21,714 nucleotides of DNA. It comes from Chara braunii (taxonomy: Eukaryota > Streptophyta > Charophyceae > Charales > Characeae). The translations under genes were made by a program, and so were the position numbers. How positions within the stretch are numbered: the first letter of the stretch is position 1; each line of letters begins with the position of its first letter. Location of the stretch: assembly GCA_003427395.1 (NCBI GenBank), contig BFEA01000383.1:538930-560643 (forward strand), read 5' to 3'. Shown here piece by piece: positions 16,977-21,714 of the stretch. The notes beneath the pieces are model-generated. The model made no database searches and had not been told where the DNA came from. It saw nothing but the letters and a program-made list of their open reading frames with translations.

Positions 16977-16980
16977 CTCC
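16977..16980. repeat. Candidate target-site duplication, right copy (CTCC)
   Basis: Partner of CTCC at 16763-16766, flanking the foldback element. Confidence 0.6.
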
Positions 16981-17610
16981 CTTCTCTTCCTTTCCATCCC
17001 TCTCCTGTTGTCTGCTTGGCGCTCAGAAGTGTAGTTGTTGCTCAATAAGCGCTTGCAGTCGCCCCAGTTAGCTGCTCGCTCCACTATAGTCCTGACAAAA
17101 GACCTAATGGCCTTCCTCACAAACTGGACAAATCCTCCAACCCTCATCTCTGACAAAATGTTTTGTTCATCTGCGAACAGATCATAAGCCCAAAGAAATT
17201 TGTCCAAGTTGGAAGAATCGAAGCGAATGGGCAATCTGTCTCTTCCCACCGGTGATGGGTGCAGTCCTTCCATCTTCCTCTCAAACTCCTGCCAAGTGAG
17301 TGATTCCCTGACAAACCTCGCAATCGGCTCAGCCCACTCACCATTGCCTCGTACCTCTGCCAGCATCCTGGCCACTCCCCAACCATGCTCACAGGCATGA
17401 GCCTCAAACCTAGTCAAAAACATCTCTATACTCCATCCATCGAAAATAGGAGGCCTGCTCTCTCTGGTGGTCCTCTGTTGCCCCCCTCGTCTGGTAGTCC
17501 TCAACGGAACTTCCATCGGCCCTGCTCCGCCCCTCCCTCTTGGCATGGCTGTCAAAGGTAAAGAGACAACAGGCGCACAGGGGGTAAGCATGTCAGGAAA
17601 CGACAGTAAG

Positions 17611-17614
<4 letters not shown>

Positions 17615-17659
<45 letters not shown>
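17615..17659. repeat. (AT)n microsatellite
   Basis: About 22 AT dinucleotides between the 3' end of the pol relic and the start of the Gag relic; a shorter AT run follows at 17690-17705. The repeat marks, or may hide, the junction between two retroelement pieces. Confidence 0.95.
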
Positions 17660-17662
<3 letters not shown>

Positions 17663-17747
17663 CCCTCCTATACTACCTAAGTACTTTTACATATATATAT
17701 GTATATCTATTCTTATTCTATCATAATCTTCTAACTTACTAACTTGA

Positions 17748-17761
17748 TTTTTCTTCTCTTT
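17748..17761 (-). other. Polypurine stretch after the integrase relic
   Basis: On the minus strand this reads AAAGAGAAGAAAAA, 14 purines directly after the end of integrase, where an LTR element would place its plus-strand primer. The following sequence does not begin with TG, so an LTR start cannot be confirmed. Confidence 0.3.
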
Positions 17762-17769
17762 GCTATACC

Positions 17770-19144
17770 AAGGTCTTCCCCTCTCAGTTAGAGATCACAT
17801 GGTTTGCCAGTTCCATGCTCACCTCATCTCGTGCCACAAACTTTTTCAATCTCGAGCCAGACACTCAATCCTACCATGTCGTTTTATCCATCTCCTCGAT
17901 CTTATATGCCCCGTGCTCGCCGCACCTCGTGATTCTATATGGCCCTAACCTCCGCTTGTTCAATTTCCTCGACCACTGCTTCTGTATAGATCAGTCGTAC
18001 AACAACACGATATCTCTCATCTTAAGAGGCTCCTTTCTTACACGCGCCAACTGGTCCCACCTGAACTTATTGTTCGACTGTCTGCCATCCTACTCGCCAA
18101 TTCTTGTACCCTATCCTCTATGACTCCAATCCGACGAGCCCTTAGATCAAGCAACTCCTCAAAAGACAGGGTCGTTTCGAGGTTTTGTCGTCTCCAGGTC
18201 TTTAGGAAACTTTCTATAGGGAACGTCGCATGTTTGCCATACCATAATGTGGTTGGCGCGTACTTGGTACTCCTTCTGACAGTAATATTATCCACGAAGA
18301 AGGCAACCCCTAGGAAATTTGGCCATTGATTAGGCTTACCATCTGTCAATTTCGCAAGGAGATTTGTAATGGTACTGTGTCCTCTTTCCACTGGTGTGTT
18401 AGCCAGAGGGTGTGCCACAGTCGTATACTCGGCAATCACACCATATCCCCTCAACAGCGTCTTTATTTCTGCACAAGCGAATTCGAACCCCCTGTCCATT
18501 ACGAATCATGAGACGAAAGGATAACAAAGGTAATATTATTCAATGCACCGAGCTAATACCTCTCCAGTCTTTGTGTGAATAGTCTTACCATCAACAAACC
18601 GTAAGAGATTGTCTCATGCATCAAACATATAATTGAACTCTCCTATGCCTAGAGGCATCGCCAATAGGTCCAGATGGACAACTGCTCTAACCTCACGTAT
18701 ATATCTGGGGTGGAGTGACTCCCTAGGTCTAATGGAAGACCGCTCTTGACATGGTACACAAGATTTACAATAATTGTCAATCATGCGTCCCATGCCATCC
18801 CAATAATATAAATCGTGAATTTTTAAGTACGTCGCATCTGCGCTCCTATGACTACCAACCGTTCCATCATGAAGGGCGGTCATAACGTCAATCTGTCGAT
18901 ACACTCCATAGACTACGCTTCTGGGATTCCTTCCTTCACTTCTCATTAACAGATGATCGTCTCTCATTAAGAAATTTGGCCGCATTTTAAGGACTATTTC
19001 GCTAACATATTTTTCTCTCATTTCACACAAAAGGAGTATCCCTAGTTCCAGATATACTCCGTCACACTCTTCCGCGCGAAAAACCTTTTTTATTTCTCCT
19101 TCTTCAAAGGCATCATCCTCGCCTTCGTGGACTACATCTATTCC
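17770..19144 (-). pseudogene. Integrase domain relic (HHCC, D-D-35-E, GPY/F)
   Basis: Open from 19144 to TGA 18614 and then in the same frame, with two more stops, to 18038. The zinc-binding HHCC spans 18871-18758 (H-x6-H, 26 residues, C-x2-C). The first catalytic Asp is in VVHLDLLAMPLG (18668-18670), the second in MDRGFEF (18494-18496), and Glu is in NTPVERGHSTI (18386-18388), with 35 residues between the last two. After a frame change near 18055 the C-terminal module shows DIVLLYD, then RRLGPYRI (GPY at 17937-17945) and W-containing residues ending VSGSRLKKFVARDE. No chromodomain was seen after it. The domain would insert element DNA into the genome. Confidence 0.9.
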
Positions 19145-19355
19145 CTATTTTGCTTTTCTCCTTCAATTCTAACGACCTCATCCTGAAGTAGCGAGTTTCC
19201 CCCTATAAGTCGCTCATGCTTTTCTACCTCCTGAGGTTCATTCTCCATTGTGACCAGATCTTCTCGCAGTTGGTACTTATCTGCCAAGGCCAAATCCATC
19301 ATCCACTCTACTCCTGGTATTCCCTAAGAATCCTCCTCAATATAAGGCTTGAGGA

Positions 19356-19922
19356 CTATGTCCGACTGTCGTACATGACCTGGGGTGCAAGCCATATAGG
19401 TCGTCTAGGAGTAACATGCTCACCCACAAACAGCGACCAGGAGTTAATGGGAAGCTTTACATCCTCCTCCTCGTCAAAAAAACCATCGACTGGCGGAGTA
19501 TCTTCGACTACCCCTTTATTGTCTTTATCCCAGTCGACGCGACTTAACCCATCTGCCCTATTCTTGTCCCTAGGAATGCGCTCCAACTCGAAATCAAACA
19601 TCCAGATGTACGTAAACCATCTGACAATGGTTGAATCTGATGGAGAGAAATTCTTAAGTGAGTCAGCCAGGGCGGTTGGGTCAACTCTCAGCACGAACCG
19701 CCTGCCAAAGTGGTAATTCCTTAAAATTCTCAAGCAATGAAGAACTGTCAAAATCTCACTCTTAAACTGGGAGTAATTTTTCTTAGTTGTGTTAAGTGTC
19801 CAACTTTCGAACCTCAAAGGTCGTTCCTCTCCCTCACAATCTTTCTGAATTGATACACCTCCTAAGGCAGCTGGCACTGCGTCAATTTCCATAATAAAAA
19901 GGTCTTGTAAGTGTGGTGGCAT
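19356..19922 (-). pseudogene. RNase H domain relic
   Basis: The longest intact pol piece (188 codons). It has the retroelement RNase H layout: IDAVPAALGG (Asp14), SQFKSEILTVLHCL (Glu56), LRVDPTAL (Asp81) and NRADGLSR (Asp124), so all four acidic positions are present. The domain would degrade the RNA strand of the RNA-DNA hybrid during reverse transcription. The first ten residues before MEIDAV are probably out of the ancestral frame, because the upstream RT-connection frame ends about there. A Glu/Asp-rich linker follows RNase H. Confidence 0.88.
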
Positions 19923-20319
19923 GATCAGGAACCCCCAACATTAAACCCCCTTCCTCATATTCTTTCTTTAGGCCTTTAATTACCGATTCTTGCTTATCTC
20001 CCCATTCTCAGTCTTGACCTTGGCGTACAGGCTTTCGCAGTTGCTCTGTCTTAGCCGCAAACCTTTTAATGAACACTCTCCAAAACCCACACGTCCCTAG
20101 GAAACTCCTTACTTTCGTGATTGTCTCGAATGGTGTTGGCTACTCGATAATCTTGTAAGTTTTCTCAATGTCTGGCCGACGACCCCTCTCATCGCACACA
20201 AATCCTAAGATTGTAGCTCCACGCATACAATGCCTGAACTTCGCTTCACTCGCAGTGAGGTTATGCTCTTTTAGCAAATCCAAGACCTTGCATAGATTTT
20301 ACACATGATCCCAAACAAG

Positions 20320-20996
20320 TCATCTAATTTCAGGTTTTACCTCCTGCTCATCCTTCTCATTTGACCCTTTCACATCCACATCATCAATGTATGGCTGTGT
20401 AATATGAGGACTTACGGATTGCATTGCTCTTACCATATGCCTTTGAACTATTGCGACCGCATTTGTCCACCCTTGTGGTGCGACATTCATATAGATCAGG
20501 CCCCGAGGAGTATGCATTGACGTCATCGGTCTGTCTGATGGGTAAACAAGAAATTGGTCGTAACCAGAATATAGATCTAAAGTGAAATTATAGATCGTCC
20601 TACGCAGTCTTCCGAGAGCGCATCAGCATTTGACAGACCACCTGCGTCTCTTACGGTCAATGCATTTAGTCGCCGCAGATTCTGTACCCATCGTAAGGTC
20701 CCATTTGGTTTGACGAAGCAAAATCAGAGGGATACATAAGGCTCACTCGAGCAGTCCGACACATGCGTGCGAATCTTCTCATCAAGATATTTTACCACAT
20801 TTTCTTCATCAGTCGGATTGGGATATTGTGCACCTCGTAGGTTCCAAGACTCATGTGGCACGGTATGTATCCGAATCATCGAAATCTTATCAACATCAAG
20901 GCGGTCACGTTCGTCATCATTAAAGGCATAGGCAATATGCCTTCCTCTCATGGTCTCCACCATCAACTGCCTCTCCTGTGCCGTAAGGAAATCTGG
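20320..20996 (-). pseudogene. Reverse transcriptase domain relic
   Basis: The N-terminal part (20996-20724) carries IRIHTVPHE and a YPNP turn typical of the entry to the fingers. After the TGA at 20724 the same frame continues with FVKPNGTLRWV and LRRLNALTVRDAGG. Near 20577 a small indel changes frame, giving DLYSGYDQF (first catalytic Asp) and then TPRGLIYMNVAPQGW. The YxDD box reads YIDD at 20380-20391, so both catalytic aspartates are still encoded. The thumb and connection continue below 20320 in one frame with several stops, down to about 19900 (LGTCGFWRVFIKRFAAKTEQ). Confidence 0.9.
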
Positions 20997-21026
20997 TTAC
21001 CCTATTATCAGCCTGTGTAACCGGTT

Positions 21027-21139
21027 GAACGCGCCGAACGCGCGTTCTCGTTCAAACACGCGCGTTCATAGCCCCCGGGCCCGCGTTCAATCGCGTTCAA
21101 ACGCGCTGCGCACCACGTGGCACAAAAAAATTGAACGCG
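21027..21139. promoter_or_regulatory. Cluster of seven CGCGTT boxes plus a G-box
   Basis: GAACGCG or its complement CGCGTTC starts at 21027, 21036, 21041, 21061, 21082, 21092 and 21133. Two of them make the perfect palindrome GAACGCGCGTTC (21036-21047). CCACGTGG, a palindromic G-box, lies at 21113-21120. In plants CGCGTT is the core of the rapid stress response element bound by CAMTA factors, and CACGTG is bound by bZIP and bHLH factors. The cluster sits just 5' of the pol relic on the minus strand and just 5' of plus-strand sequence at 21140. It may be a promoter, an LTR fragment, or a local CGCG-rich repeat. Confidence 0.45.
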
Positions 21140-21714
21140 ACCTCGGGGAGCGCATGCGCGCATCACGGACTATGGGGTGGTGGACCTCGTTCAACAAACC
21201 CCAAAAGTGCAGAAAAAACAATAACCAGAGGCTCACCCCCGCTACCGCATCACCCCTTGCCATGTGAAAGATCCTTCTTTTTTTTTTCGGGGGGGCGATG
21301 GGGAAATTCCCCTAACAGGGCTCAGACGACCCATGCATGCTATCTGCAGGGTCCTCGCAGCACTAAGTGCAGACCCTCCCTCAAAATCGAGGCACGCAGT
21401 CAGTATGGTGTAGAGCACGAGCTGCCCGAATATATCCTCAGGATTCAAGTTCAGGTCTGTGTTTCAGCAGTTATGGGTTGCTCATGTCCGAGTTGGTCTC
21501 TGCACAGTCTGCACGTGATTCTCAGGGCTTGGCTGCTGCACTACTCACCAAATGTGCAAAACAAGAATGAATCTTCTGCAGAACATGGAATAATACGTCG
21601 CCATATGTTTTGTCTGTGCTGTGTAGAGGCCCTTAGGGCCACTGCATGTGGAAGCAAAAAGAACGGGAAGGGGAGAAAACAAAGAAGAGAAAAAAAAAAA
21701 AAAACCTAAAAAAA
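21140..21714. other. Right-end spacer
   Basis: No gene recognised. A 192-codon plus frame (21131-21709) starts inside the CGCG cluster and crosses a T-run, a G-run and a terminal poly-A; it has no domain and alternates between Ser/Pro-rich and Cys/Leu-rich sequence, so I do not call it. Homopolymers lie at about 21277-21286 (T), 21290-21296 (G) and 21690-21703 (A). Confidence 0.4.

Larger units (their letters stand above)
14888..17591 (-). pseudogene. gag: Retroelement Gag relic with CCHC zinc knuckle
   Basis: Structural polyprotein of an LTR retrotransposon, which would form the particle and bind element RNA. The frame opens at ATG 17591, but ATG 17546 (MPRGRGGAGP) is a more natural start. 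An N-terminal Arg/Gly-rich segment is followed by a Gag-like region (PPIFDGWSIEMFLTRFEAH, then W-containing helices) to about 16980. After the 210-bp insertion comes an Arg/Lys-rich linker, then a long Glu/Lys-rich coiled coil (about 16258-15550) with a duplicated 48-residue unit, a Glu/Pro-rich stretch, and the knuckle at 15044-15085 just before the terminal stop at 14888. Three stops interrupt one continuous frame: TAA 16502, TAG 16262 and TGA 15257. Removing 214 bp (insert plus one target copy) puts the parts on both sides in the same frame. It is far less decayed than the pol upstream. Confidence 0.75.
17770..20996 (-). pseudogene. pol: Ty3/gypsy-type pol relic (RT, RNase H, integrase)
   Basis: Enzymatic polyprotein of an LTR retrotransposon, in the order reverse transcriptase, RNase H, integrase (5' to 3' on the minus strand). 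The order RT-RH-INT and the GPY/F module are those of Ty3/gypsy elements; Copia elements have integrase first. The recognisable part opens after a TAA at 20997, already inside the N-terminal region of RT, so protease and any upstream Gag are absent or out of the window. Stops in frame include TGA 20724, TGA 20320, several at 19990-20320, TGA 18614 and two near 18509-18540; frame changes occur near 20577, 19900, 19150 and 18055. No functional enzyme can be made. Decay is heavier than in the Gag relic next door. Confidence 0.9.

Noticed and set aside
16828-17034. Plus-strand frame across the foldback element
   Set aside because: It arises because the inverted arms give similar translations on both strands.
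17660-17760. LTR directly after the integrase polypurine stretch
   Set aside because: The sequence after it does not start with TG, and no second copy was found above 21000.
21131-21709. 192-codon plus frame at the right end
   Set aside because: It crosses homopolymers, has no domain, and begins inside the CGCG cluster.

Overview
The window looks like repeat-rich intergenic DNA from the nuclear genome of a eukaryote, probably a plant or another streptophyte. The reasons are long simple repeats (GA, AT, poly-A, poly-G), decayed Ty3/gypsy-type retroelement coding sequence on both strands, a foldback element nested in one of the retroelements, and no convincing intact host gene. I cannot name the species from the sequence. 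No rRNA gene, intact tRNA gene, CRISPR array or bacterial operon was seen.

Layout. 1-2150: simple repeats, then an unusual run of consecutive stem-loops (562-1015), a degenerate repeat carrying a GCTGCCGAAATTTTAC motif (1370-1690), and a 30-bp minisatellite whose neighbouring units pair with each other (2016-2147). 2150-3900: mostly featureless spacer. 3910-5438: plus-strand relic of a Gag-type polyprotein, whose zinc knuckle keeps its spacing but has both first cysteines changed to tyrosine. 5440-7310: spacer with a second pair of the GCTGCCGAAATTT-type motif. 7311-8500: an array of about 15 short palindromic units with a near-constant 19-nt core and arms that change from unit to unit but stay complementary. 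8500-14830: spacer with a decayed Ala/Ser/Gln-rich coding-like stretch (about 9240-11040), a possible tRNA-derived relic, several strong hairpins and one open frame without a start. 14888-17591: minus-strand Gag relic with a CCHC zinc knuckle, three in-frame stops and a 210-bp foldback element inside it. 17770-20996: minus-strand pol relic (reverse transcriptase, RNase H, integrase with HHCC, D-D-35-E and GPY/F motifs), broken by stops and frameshifts. 21027-21139: seven copies of GAACGCG/CGCGTTC plus a G-box.

None of the protein relics can be expressed as a full protein. The Gag on the minus strand lies downstream of pol on the same strand, the reverse of the usual Ty3/gypsy order, so these are either parts of two elements or an element with an unusual order. 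The most interesting signal is non-coding: three independent places (562-1015, 2016-2147 and 7311-8500) where arms that differ between neighbouring hairpins remain self-complementary, pointing to structured RNA or to a mutational process that keeps repairing palindromes.
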